Assembly (NCBI GenBank): GCA_013180625.2
Contig: SNVD02013970.1
Coordinates: forward strand, 1-64,000
DNA from: Boswellia sacra
Taxonomy: Eukaryota > Streptophyta > Magnoliopsida > Sapindales > Burseraceae
Direction: 5' to 3'
DNA: 64,000 nt
The notes under the pieces: model-generated
What the model saw: the letters and a program-made list of their open reading frames with translations, nothing else
The model's database searches: none
What the model was told of the DNA's origin: nothing
Made by a program: the position numbers and the translations under genes
In this document: piece after piece, positions 1 through 9,574 of the stretch
Position numbering within the stretch: the first letter of the stretch is position 1
Layout: each line of letters begins with the position of its first letter

Positions 1-873
1 CCTAAGAGATTTCATCAGATTTGCTAAGTTTTTCATTTCCCTTTCATTTTCTGGAATTGCTATGTATTGTATTGTGTCTGAATATGTGTAACTAAATCTG
101 AATTGGTTGAGGGTGATTTCAAAGCCCTGATATGGTGTTTGTGAGTTGATTATGCAAGAAGTTATTATCCAATTCTCTAATTGAAGTTGCTTGTATTTTC
201 CCATGTTTAATGCTTATGATTGCTTGCTGGATTGTATTTGGGTGGCCAACTGAAATATAATATAATATTGTCTATTGCTAAGTTAGAAATCTTGATCCGT
301 AATTGTCTTGAATTTCTAATCATTAGTAGCAAATTGTGTCATAGTTACAATTGAGAATATAACCTAAGTTAAATAATCTGAGCTTGTGTGTTTATTGCTT
401 AGATCAACCTGTCTTTCTTTTCGTAATGCATTCAGTGAATTAAATTTAGAGAGCTTGTTCTAGGTTGTTTGATGGATAGAGATTAAATAAAGAGCCTGTT
501 TTATTTAACAACAAAGTAAGGAAAGATTGGGAAAACAGAGCTTATTGTTATCTACGGTTGATAATTTCAATGGTGTAATTGGATGATAATTCTACAATTA
601 ATTCGCAAATCCATATCTTGTGGTGGAGAATGATCCCTTAACCAGATTTTTATCATTAATTAATTCCCATTTCAATTAAGTTTGCATTGTGTTATTCATT
701 AATTACCGTTGTATTCAGTTTTTCATCTAGTTAATCAACCAACAAAACCCCCCATTTAGTTAATTGTTGCTGGAAATAACAAATTCAACTAGAATCAATC
801 CTCGTGGGAACGATATCTTACTATCACTTTATTACTTGTGCGACTAGTATACTTGCTAGTTTCGAACGCATCA
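1..873 (+). repeat. 5' LTR (partial, left end outside window)
   Basis: Aligns to 7811-8697 with a few substitutions in the second half and more divergence in the first 100 bases. It ends in GAACGCATCA, immediately before the primer binding site. By comparison with the right copy about 528 bases lie outside the window. Confidence 0.93.
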
Positions 874-879
874 AGTTTT

Positions 880-897
880 TGGCGCCGTTGCCGGGGA
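880..897 (+). promoter_or_regulatory. Primer binding site of the Athila-like element
   Basis: TGGCGCCGTTGCCGGGGA lies six bases after the LTR end. This is the standard PBS of plant Athila-type elements, usually assigned to tRNA-Asp. It primes minus-strand DNA synthesis. Confidence 0.85.
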
Positions 898-986
898 TTG
901 ATTTTCTAATCGATTTGTTATTTTGTTTTCATTATTGATTCATATTTTCTTTGTTTTTCTTTTCTGATTGTTTGTGTTTAGACAAC

Positions 987-2135
987 ATGGCAGTAAACTT
1001 CTAGCAATTCAGTAGCGGATTTGAGCCACAAGTACCATGGAGTGTAAATGAGGTAAGCACTCATAACATTGAACAATAACTTTCTGAGTTATCTTCTCTT
1101 GTGGAAAACATGGCTATAGGACATATGCCAAAGACTTATGAAATGGAGGGATATATTCGAATCAATACACGATGGAGAGGACTTCCTTCCAATCGACATG
1201 TATCCCAACTTTATAAACTCGGAACGTATGACCTCATATATTGGAACCTATCGTTCCCTGGGTGTATTTCCAGGTACAAACGAGGCAATGGTTAATGATC
1301 CTTTCTCTCATTAGCACTTACAATGCTGGATGGGAAGATCAACATAATTTCAGTTACTGGAATCATCAACCAATCACTTCAAATGTGATACCAAATCGGC
1401 AACAGAGTTTCAATCAACCTAGAGTGCAGCAACCATTTCAAATGCAAACACCACCAATGCCACATCCAGCACCGCAACCAGCTTCGCAAAACTCAGGTAT
1501 GTCTCTCGAAGATATAGTTAATGCACTTGCCACTAACACAATGCAATTCCAGCAGGAAACTGGGGCAAGTATCCAAAATCTGGCAAATCAAATGGGACAA
1601 TTGGCTACTAGCATGAGCAAATTCGAGGGCCAAGACTCAGAAAAATTATCTTCTCAAGCAGTGATCAATCCAGGAGAGACTGTTAGTGCGATAACTTCGC
1701 AAGGTGGAGAGCAATTAGATATCTTGCCAAGGAAATCACAAACTGATGAAGGAGATGACACCACTTCCATCATGAACAAAACATTGACTTCTCAGGTAAA
1801 TCCTATAACCCTCATTCCTTCATATGTTTCTCCTCCACCTTTTCCTAGTATATTTGTAAAATCGAAGAAGAAGGAACAAGAACAGGAAATCTTGGAAACT
1901 TTTCGCAAGATTGAGGTAAATATACCACTTCTGGATGCTATCAAGCAATTACCTCGTTATGCAAAATTTCTCAAGGAGTTATGTACCAACAAGAGAAAGT
2001 TGAAAGGAAATGAGAAGGTAAGTGTGGGGAAAATGTTTCAACTGTTTTACAAAGAAAAATTCCTCCGAAATACAAAGATTCAGGTACGTTCATCATTACA
2101 TGCACCATTGGTAAAACTAAGTTTGAAAGAGCTAC
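987..2135 (+). pseudogene. Degraded gag of the Athila-like element
   Basis: The first ATG (987) is followed after four codons by a TAG, and the N-terminal half of a normal gag is missing. An open stretch at 1241-2140 keeps the recognisable C-terminal gag/linker segment: a proline-glutamine-rich part, then the conserved block around ALATNTMQFQQETGASIQNL and GQLATSM. Next comes the pre-protease block with PLLDAIKQLPRYAKFLKELC and KRKLKGNEKVSVG. Around 2027, in a G/A run, the frame slips and the protease continues in another frame. Gag normally forms the particle that packages element RNA; this copy cannot encode a full protein. Assignment rests on reading family-typical blocks. Confidence 0.82.
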
Positions 2136-3057
2136 GTTAGATTTAGAAGCATTTATTAACATCATGCCATATTCTATTTATGCTTCTTTAAATCTTGAAC
2201 CTTTTGCGGAAACTGATATTACCATTCAACTTACCAAAAGTGTTGTGGAAGATGTGCTTGTGCAGGTGAATCAGATTGGTTGTTTTTCCAGCAGACTTCA
2301 AAATACATGTCCATTTACCAAAAAAATGAGGATGAGACATCTCCAACTAATCCAAAAAACACCGATTCTTTTAGGGAGGCCCATTCCCTCGAAATGCTAG
2401 AATCAGATTGATTTCATTATGGCAGTTCTTTACGCATAGATTTGATCGCAAGGTGATATGTGTTTATATTTTTGAGGAAACTGAGTACTCTAATGACTTA
2501 CTTTCTGTTTTTTTGTAAGTTGAACATTATTGTTATTTTGTTGCCACAACATTTTTTTTGAGTTAACTTCGCAAGAATGGAGTGGATTTGCTATGAGTGA
2601 CCCATCAGGATAGAAAGTTTCAAAGAACCAGAAAGCGATACAAGTGTCCAAAGAAGTGGAGGAAGCTGTGACAAGCTTGGATGAGACTAGAGCTATCACC
2701 ACAAATAGGTATGATGTTTCGGACATTGAATTGCCTTTATCTAATGAGAAACTTCTTCTTTTTGTGATGAAAGCCAATACCTTGGAGCTTAAGTCACTTC
2801 CAGATTATTTGAATCATGGATTCTTGGGTGAGAATGATACTTTGCGAGTTACAATGGAAATGGGCCTTGCACGAATACAAGAAGATAAACTCGTCCAAAT
2901 ACTTACAGATCACAAAATAGCTATTGAGTGGACAATTGTTGAAATCCAAGGCCCATCCATATGAATTGACCGTATCTTGTTAGAAGAGGGATCCAAGCCC
3001 ATTAGAGAAGTACAACGGAAATTGGATCCTCGCATGATGGAACCAACGTCGGGCTGA
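2028..3057 (+). pseudogene. Protease and N-terminal RT remnant of pol
   Basis: After the frameshift near 2027 the aspartic-protease region is readable up to about 2270. The active-site loop, normally D-x-G-A-S, reads LDLEAFI, so its Gly and Ser are lost and the enzyme should be dead. Stops follow. A second open piece (2644-2964) covers the segment before reverse transcriptase, with LELKSLPDYLNHGFLGEN and the DHKIAIEWTI block, then the start of RT (ILLEEGSKP, now preceded by a stop). Near 3050 the sequence jumps directly to the conserved post-pol motif (TTGGGAGGCAACC at 3077-3089). The whole RT catalytic core, RNase H and integrase are therefore absent. Confidence 0.8.
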
Positions 3058-3496
3058 GGACGTTAAACCAAGCGCTTATTGGGAGGCAACCAAATGTTTT
3101 TGAAAAAAAAAAAAGAAGAAAAGAAAAATAAAATGAGGTAATAATGATCGATTTTTGTGTCTCGAGGAGATTCCTTTCATAGGCAATCAAATTGATCAGG
3201 TTTTATCTCTCTTTGCCATCTGTCTCATTTGTTTTTATATTTTTTACTTGTTTTTGACTTTTGTTTGCTATTGTGTTGTTATCTCTTTTATGTGACTTTA
3301 GTTTCGTTTTTGCTCTTTTCTTTTCCTTTCTTTTGTTTAATTTGATTACTCTGTGCTTTGAGCTCATTTGTGCAGCAGCTTGTGGAAACATCCAAACGAA
3401 GTTGAAGTCATTCGCAAAAGGTTTGAAACGTGCATATCTTGGAGAAAAACAAACCCGATCGCATTATCGGTAATATCTCTTCTTTTCTCCTTTTCA
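3058..3496 (+). other. Post-pol junction and leader of the cargo region
   Basis: Contains the element-typical sequence around GCGCTTATTGGGAGGCAACC, a poly-A/purine stretch at 3102-3135 and a T-rich tract at 3200-3360. No coding signal of its own is convincing, although one frame is open from 3368 into the next ORF. Confidence 0.55.
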
Positions 3497-4022
3497 ATGG
3501 ATGCCGATATCTTTCTATCGAACCTTCGTAAATATTTTCCTTCACTTCCTCAAAATGCTGTGTTTAAAATTTATAAAGTACGGATGACTAGACTTTGGGC
3601 ATTGATGCTCCTAAATGTGCCTGATGATATCCGATGGCTTATCGAAGCCAAGGTGAGATTGTCCGGTGAGCCGGACATTAATCTCGCAAAATACATGCCT
3701 GGTCTAGGAAAGAGCTACTACGCCAAGAGGCGAAGAGCGAAAAAGGTTACAAGTATGTTATAAATGTGCTAGATGGAATTGTAACCAGACTTGTCGTTCA
3801 TTAGGTTTTGCGTCCAGGAATAGAGAAGATAAACGTTCATTTATTAGGAATGGTTTGAGTAATGAGTCGCTGGATAATGTTTTGTTAACTCTCGAGTCAC
3901 ATTCTTGTGGACTTGCTCAGCGTGAATTGCTTAATCTATGGACACAATTTCGTGATGAATTGCAGTGTTATGGTCTAGGGAATCTGACTAAAAACGACCC
4001 TGTTTGCCAGTTTATAAGATAA
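3497..4022 (+). pseudogene. Virus-like cysteine-rich nucleic-acid-binding protein gene, frameshifted
   Basis: An ORF opens at ATG 3497 and reads about 85 codons to a very basic stretch (YAKRRRAK, near 3718-3742), then ends at a TAA at 3761-3763. A second frame, overlapping from about 3753, continues open to TAA 4020-4022. It starts with closely spaced cysteines (CYKC, then two more Cys within nine residues). The two parts look like one gene broken by a one-base shift around 3741-3763. An arginine-rich block directly followed by a C-x2-C finger is the hallmark of the 3'-proximal nucleic-acid-binding proteins of carla- and vitiviruses (Pfam Viral_NABP type), some of which suppress RNA silencing. 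This one is longer than usual and unsupported by any search. It could instead be a retroelement-specific zinc-finger ORF. It lies in the sense strand between pol remnants and LOG. Confidence 0.48.
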
Positions 4023-4271
4023 CTGGATGGGAAGCAAATCTCCGACTCATAGAAGGCGTTTCAGCCGTTACTGGACGTAAAACCAGAGGAAAATGTGAGC
4101 CACAATCACAACTACTTTGTATATTTGAATGTGTGTTGTTATTGTCAAATTTTTTTTCTTGTTTCGTTTGATCTGATTATCAATGTTGTTTTTGTGTTGT
4201 TGTTGTTTGTTGTTTTGTTTGTTTAATTTCAAGTTTTCTTTTGACAAACCATATGACTACCCCATGTCATA

Positions 4272-4490
4272 AGCACACGTGGAGACGAGTGTGGAGGTTT
4301 TGTCAACCTCCGCCGAAAGTATATCTCTACTTTTCATGCTTCACGTGGGAGACAAGATGTGGCGGTTTTTTCAAACCCCACCGAAAGTTTATGTCTCCAT
4401 TTTTCATGCACACCTACGGTGGGAGAAAGGTGTGGAGGTTTGTCAAACCCCACCGAAAGCATATCTCTATTTTTCAAATCTCGGGGCGAT
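4272..4490 (+). repeat. Three tandem hairpin repeats upstream of LOG
   Basis: Three roughly 70-base units share a core GTGG-x-GGTTT / AACC-x-CC-x-CCGAAAG, starting at 4291, 4359 and 4432 (spacing 68 and 73). Each core is an inverted repeat able to form a short stem-loop (for example GGAGGTT/AACCTCC in unit 1 and GGTTT/AAACC in unit 3). Each is followed by a conserved GAAAG and a TATSTC...TTTTCA tail. Arm sequences differ between units while pairing is largely kept, which suggests structure matters. The block sits about 180 bases before the LOG start codon. Confidence 0.7.
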
Positions 4491-4667
4491 AAATCTGTGC
4501 ATCGAGAACCCCCACAAAATTATGTTCACCATGTGTCAATTGAGACTTTACGCGTGTATTATCCTTCTGTATATTTTCAAGGTAATTATATAAACCTGTC
4601 TTGCACTGAAAAGCATATTCACCTAATTTGCCATCATTGTCTTACACAAAGTTAGAGCATTTTAGAA

Positions 4668-5318
4668 ATGGAGAAAACACCAATTCGGCGATTCCAAAAT
4701 ATATGCGTATTTTGTGGATCGCAATTTGGTAAAGATGGAGAGTTTACAACAGCAGCTCTTGATCTTGGTAGGACATTAGCTGCGAGGGGTATTCATTTGA
4801 TTTATGGAGGGGGTAGTCTTGGGTTAATGGGGTGTGTGTCGACAGCTGCATCCTTAGGAGGAAGCAAAGTTCTCGGCATTATCCCTAAACCATTAGCTGT
4901 ACGAGATATCGTAGGCAACACAATCGGGGAAGAGTTACAGGTCTCTAGTATGCATGAGCGTATTGCACATATGGTTGTTAAGTCCGATGCATTTATAGCT
5001 TTGCCGGGTGGTTATGGTACATTAGAAGAGATATTTCAAATCACCTCTTGGGCACAGCTAAACATCCATAAAAAACCCATTGGTTTGTTAAATGTCAATA
5101 ACTTTTTTGATGGTTTGTTGTCTTTTCTTGATCAAGCTGTAGAAAAAAATTTTATCTTACCATCAGCGAGGCAAATCCTTGTTACAGCTTCAACGGCAGG
5201 GGAGTTAATTGACAAACTACAAGAATTCGTCTATTCGCCTAATCCAACAACAGCTCGGATTGATTGGTTTGGAGAAGGCAATAAGAGGCGTAAACTGGAT
5301 TTAACACTCCATCTGTAA
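4668..5318 (+). CDS. LOG: LONELY GUY cytokinin riboside 5'-monophosphate phosphoribohydrolase
   Basis: A 216-residue intact ORF, the usual length for plant LOG proteins. LOG enzymes cleave ribose 5-phosphate from cytokinin nucleotides in the cytosol and release active free-base cytokinin in one step. The Rossmann-like fold signature is present: N-terminal CVFCGS (13-18), YGGGSLGLMG (46-55), MHERIAHM (95-102) with the conserved Arg, and the diagnostic PGGYGTLEE (113-121) with the catalytic Glu. The family's usual MHxRKAxM reads MHERIAHM, so one Lys is Ile. Ordinary plant LOG genes have several introns; this one has none, so it probably came from a processed mRNA. It lies inside an LTR element, sense to its LTR promoter, downstream of a virus-like ORF. 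Being open while gag-pol is ruined suggests recent capture or selection. Confidence 0.95.
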   Translation: MEKTPIRRFQNICVFCGSQFGKDGEFTTAALDLGRTLAARGIHLIYGGGSLGLMGCVSTAASLGGSKVLGIIPKPLAVRDIVGNTIGEELQVSSMHERIAHMVVKSDAFIALPGGYGTLEEIFQITSWAQLNIHKKPIGLLNVNNFFDGLLSFLDQAVEKNFILPSARQILVTASTAGELIDKLQEFVYSPNPTTARIDWFGEGNKRRKLDLTLHL

Positions 5319-7282
5319 TCTCTATTTGCTGGTTTGCTTCGTTTTTGTTTGCTTTCTTTTTATTGTGTTTATTTGAAGTTTTTCATGTTATTTATTTTGA
5401 GATTTTTCAGGTTGTTTCTTTCCTCCCAGGTAATATTTTCTAATCTTGGTTTTAGAGTGGTGGCTTAAAAAGTTTAAGTCCTCTTGAAACGCATTATGGA
5501 TCTCTTTAATCTATAATGGCTGAATAAGGAGGCTAACTTCTAAACTTTTTAGACCCATTCTAACTGACTTGTTTTTGTTTGCTGGCTTGTTGGACTTTGT
5601 TATTTTATGAGTAAGTTTAGTTTTATGTAATTTAGAAGTTGTTATGTGTTTTTTGTCTTTATCAGTTTCGATTAAAAAAATTGTGGAAAAAGTTGAGAAT
5701 GGCAGAATATGGGGTTTTCTTTAACCCTTGAAACGCATTCTCTCGACATAAATCTGTAGTTTGTTTATTTCATGTTGTTTGAAGTGTCTTGTATCTTGTT
5801 TTGTTCTTTCATAATAAAGGTATATAGGCTGGAAACCTTAAGTCTGCGGGCTACTGGTCCTAAGGATTGTTGAAATATACAATCTTGACTCAGGTGTAAC
5901 AACGCCACGTACCTCTTTTCTTGCATTTTGTGGGTCGATGATAAGATAATGATTGAATTAAGAATAACTCTTGGAAAATGATAAATGATGCATGGATCTG
6001 TGTGCTTGAAATGTTTATTGGTTTTCGCTTTGCTTTTGATTCCTTGCGCAACATTGAGCACTGAGCTATTATCACTGAGTTATTTGTTCACTTAGAGAAA
6101 GTTTATGTAGTTTAAATGTTTCTTCAGATTTCAATGAATTCTAGAACTTGTTTGATGGTCACTCGAGGCGAAATCCTAGACTGTGCAACATTTGGGAAAT
6201 GATTTAGGCCATCTTTAGACCGTTTGAGCCTTAATAGCCAACATTGACTGAAATTGATCCCTAGTTACCCCTTTGAGCCTCTGTAAGCCTTTTTCTTTGT
6301 TAACTCACTAAAAGATTTCCTAACCTCAAATGAATTTGATCCAAACAGATTATCCCTTACCTATGAGCATGTAGATCATTCACAATTAAATTTTGAGCTA
6401 TGTTCTGGTTTTGGGAAGTTAGAGGAGGTTGGGATGTGTCATGAGCAATGCAAGTGAGTTCTATTGTGTTTGAAAAAAAAAAAGAAAAAAAAAGCTAATC
6501 TGTACTTATCGTCCACGTACTTACACATTGAGGACAATGTGTTGTTTAAGTGTGGGGGAGGGGAAGTGTAATAAAAAAAATAAAAAAAGAAAAAAAAAGA
6601 ACAAAAGAAAAAGAATAAGAGATCTATACCCTTAAGTATTCTTAAAAAGAATGAAACAACAAAGTGTGGGGGTGTAGTTTTCTTTTGTTTCTGCAAAAAA
6701 AAAAAAAAAGATTGAGTGTTCTAAATAAGTTTGGGGGAGTAACCTGGTGAATTGAAATGAAGTTGTGTTATAGGGTTGAGCTCTACATAGTCTTGAATGA
6801 TTTATGTGTTTTTGGGTGATTTGAGCCAAATTATTATCCTTTATCATACCTTCACCCAAGCCAAACGTTACAAGCTTAATAAAGTCCTACTTGATCCTTT
6901 GTGTTGTGCATGTCTACATTAGTGGAGAGTGACTTGAAAAGCAGGCCTATGGAGTTCATTTATACACACATCTTCATTATTAAATATGATTCATTTTTAT
7001 GCATAAACTCATCCGGGTTACAAGTGATTAGGTGAGAATGGCTCTACACACACACACTTGAGGAATTGAAGTGAAGCGAAACTAATCTTTGAGATAAAAT
7101 TCTTGATCAAGTGCATTATTTTGAAGTTTTCCTTGGGTTATAATTAAGTACAATCTTTGAGGCCTATTTGCAAGTTGAAGCATTTGTGTGTTTTAATTTT
7201 TCTTTGATTCTGTTTCGGTTTAGTTTTGTTTCATATCGTTGTACTTGCTCGAGGACTAGCAAAGTTTAAGTGTGGGGGAATT
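5319..7282 (+). other. Non-coding 3' region of the Athila-like element
   Basis: No convincing ORF. It holds typical 3' sequence of such elements, including poly-A runs near 6470-6610 and 6695-6710. There are four purine tracts of the type AAGTGTGGGGGA (6547-6565, 6661-6673, 6727-6739, 7267-7280). The last is immediately before the 3' LTR and is the functional polypurine tract candidate. Confidence 0.7.
7267..7282 (+). promoter_or_regulatory. Polypurine tract
   Basis: TAAGTGTGGGGGAATT directly precedes the TG that opens the right LTR. It primes plus-strand DNA synthesis. Confidence 0.75.
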
Positions 7283-8697
7283 TGATAGGTGTCTAATTAT
7301 ATATCATTTTCATATCAATTCGTCCATGTTTCTTTGCTATATTCCTTGGTATTTTTATGTTTTTGTGTGGTTTTGATATTTGTAGGAGTTTTGGAGCAAC
7401 TTGCACAAAAATGGAGTAAAACCCTTCATTTTCACCTCTGCTAGTCAGTGATCTTCTCGGATTTAATTGTATTGATATACAATGAACCCGATGACATATT
7501 ATATACCGTTGGAAAGCTCTCGAAGTCTATTTTCTGGAGAAATTTACGGTTTATAATCCATTCAGTGTACCAAAAGTTGTAATCAAAACAGTGTGAGATG
7601 TATAGAAATATAATTCCACAAGCACTGTAGCATGTATAATACGGGGCACTGTAGCAAGTCACTGTAGCAGAGTATTTAAACACATTTTAGGGTTTTATTT
7701 TGAGAACTTGAGGAGGGGAGAACGTGGTGGAGGCTTCAGCTCTGGAATTCTTTCATCTCTTGGAGTTCTTGAAGGAGAAAGGAAGCTTGGAAAGAGGAAG
7801 AACTACAATCCAAAGAGAATTACATCAAATTTGCTAAGTTTTTCCCTTCCCTTTCATTTCTGGAATGTCTCCATGTTGTATTGTATTTACCACGTTCTTA
7901 AACATGTGTAACTGAATCTGAATTGGTTGAGGGTGATTTCAAAGCCCCTGATATGGTTTTTGTAAATTGATTGTGTAAGGAATTGTTATCCAATTCTCTA
8001 ATTGAAGTTGCTTGTATTCTCCCATATTTAATGCTTATGATTGCTTGCTGATTGTATTTGAGTGGCCAACTGAATATAATCTGGTTGTGATTTATTGCTA
8101 GACTAGAAATCTTGATCCGTAATTGTCTTGAATTTCTAATCATTAGTAGCAAAATTGTGATCAGAGATTGCAATTGGAGAATATAACCTAAGTTAAATAA
8201 TCCGAGCTTGTGTGTTTATTGCTTAGATCAACCTATCTTTCTTATCGTAATGCATCCATTGAATTAAATTTAGAGAGCTTGTTCTAGGTTGTTTAATGGA
8301 TAGAGATTAAATAAAGAGCCTGTTTTATTTAACAACAAAGTAAGGAAAGATTGGGATAACAGAGCTTATTGTTATCTACGGTTGATAATTTCAATGGTGT
8401 AATTGGATGATAATTCTACAATTAATTCGCAAATCCATATCTTGTGGTGGAGAATGATCCCTTGACCAGATTTCTATCATTGATTAATTCCCATTTCAAT
8501 TAAGTTTGCATTGTGTTATTCATTAATTACCGTTGTATTCAGTTTTTCATCTAGTTAATCAACCAACAAAACCCCCCATTTAGTTAATTGTTGCTGGAAA
8601 TAACAAATTCAACTAGAATCAATCCTCGTGGGAACGATATCTTACTATCACTTTATTACTTGTGCGACTAGTATACTTGCTAGTTTCGAACGCATCA
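7283..8697 (+). repeat. 3' LTR (1415 bp)
   Basis: Starts TGATAGGTGTC and ends GAACGCATCA, with the terminal TG...CA of LTRs. Its last 887 bases align with window positions 1-873. U3 carries three CACTGTAGCA repeats and a TATA-like TATTTAAA just before the region shared with mRNA. The base after 8697 belongs to a MULE transposase reading frame. Confidence 0.93.
7623..7680 (+). promoter_or_regulatory. LTR core promoter with triple CACTGTAGCA box
   Basis: CACTGTAGCA occurs at 7623, 7647 and 7660, followed by GTATTTAAA at 7672. This is a plausible U3 enhancer/TATA arrangement that would drive element RNA, and thereby the LOG cargo in a full copy. Confidence 0.5.
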
Positions 8698-9492
8698 CCA
8701 CCATATAAAAGACAACTAGGCAGACCAAAGGGTGCTAGGAGGAGAGAACCAGATGAGCAACCCAAGATGAAAAAGTCATATACAAAGATTTGTAAAACAT
8801 GTGGAGTAATGGGGCATAATAAAAGGACCTGTAAAGCTGCAACAACAACTAGAAGCTCCACTGCCTCAATGGTATACTACTTTTCCACTGCCTTAATGTT
8901 TAAAATTTTATTATCTTATACATTATTGTCTAATCTCTAATTCAGTGCAATTATTTTTCAGAGAACAACTATTGTGATAAGAGGTGCTACAACTGAAGCA
9001 AGGGTGTCACAACTAGAAGCTCCACTGCCTCAATGGTATACTACTTATCCACTGCCTTAATGTTTAAAATTTTATTATCTTATACATTATTGTCTAATCT
9101 CTAATTCAGTGAAATTATTTTTTAGAGAGCGAATACTGTTATAAGAGGTGCTACAACTGAAGCAAGGGGTGTCACAGCTACTGTTAAGGGTCCTACACCT
9201 ACTGGAAGGGGTTTCATAGCTGCTGGGAGGGATACTACATCTGCTAGGAAGAGAGGGAGACCACCTGAGAGGGGATTTACATCTCCTCAAAGAGGAGTTG
9301 GAACTACATGGAGAGGATCTCCTTTTGGTAATCTCAATGTGAGTATTATCTTTCTTTATCTCTTTAATCTTGAAAGCTAGAATCTATTTGTTTGGAGTCA
9401 ATTACAAATTCTGTTTCTAAATAATTTTTTTAATACTGGCATTATAGATTGGTTCCAATTCTGGAAGGGCTGCAAGTTCATCTAAACCATGA
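8698..9492 (+). pseudogene. C-terminal tail of MURA transposase (5'-truncated by LTR insertion)
   Basis: The frame enters directly from the LTR end. It reads a basic GRPKGARRRE block and a zinc knuckle (CKTCGVMGHNKRTC), which follow the SWIM domain in MULE transposases. GT-AG introns are visible at 8872-8961, 9036-9125 and 9339-9447. A 164-base tandem duplication (8846-9009 / 9010-9175) has copied the exon end with its intron. Using the duplicated exon produces a stop; splicing 8871 to 9126 restores a frame. That frame runs through a Gly/Arg/Thr-rich tail to the last exon 9448-9492, ending in TGA. The DDE domain and SWIM finger are on the other side of the retrotransposon. Confidence 0.8.
8846..9175 (+). 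repeat. Tandem duplication of an exon-intron-exon segment
   Basis: Copies begin at 8846 and 9010 (period 164). Each has the same exon end, a 90-base intron and the start of the next exon; they differ by few bases. Confidence 0.88.
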
Positions 9493-9574
9493 TGTTCCTT
9501 GGTAAAACAATTATTAGATGTTAGACATATTTTCATATTTCTAGGTCTTTTATTCTTTTTGTGTTTTGGAGTAA

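Larger units (their letters stand above)
1..8697 (+). mobile_element. Non-autonomous Athila-like Ty3 LTR retrotransposon carrying captured genes
   Basis: Two long direct repeats (1-873 and 7811-8697 in the shared part) flank an internal region. The junctions are canonical: the left repeat ends in CA just before a tRNA-type primer binding site, and the right repeat starts with TG just after a GGGGGA-type purine tract. Inside are a degraded gag, a degraded protease and the start of reverse transcriptase. The RT core, RNase H and integrase are missing, so the element cannot move alone. Downstream are a virus-like nucleic-acid-binding ORF, three hairpin repeats and an intact LOG gene, all in the sense orientation. 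The left edge lies outside the window. The right LTR abuts a MULE transposase tail, so the element inserted into an older transposon. Lineage (Athila) is inferred from the PBS and gag sequence. Confidence 0.88.

Noticed and set aside
3497..4022. Calling the virus-like ORF a functional silencing suppressor
   Set aside because: The frame is broken and the homology rests on a short basic/cysteine pattern; kept as a putative pseudogene.
4241..4655. Three overlapping ORFs across the hairpin repeats
   Set aside because: Openness comes from the repeat periodicity; none has conserved motifs, and the reading frame changes between repeats.
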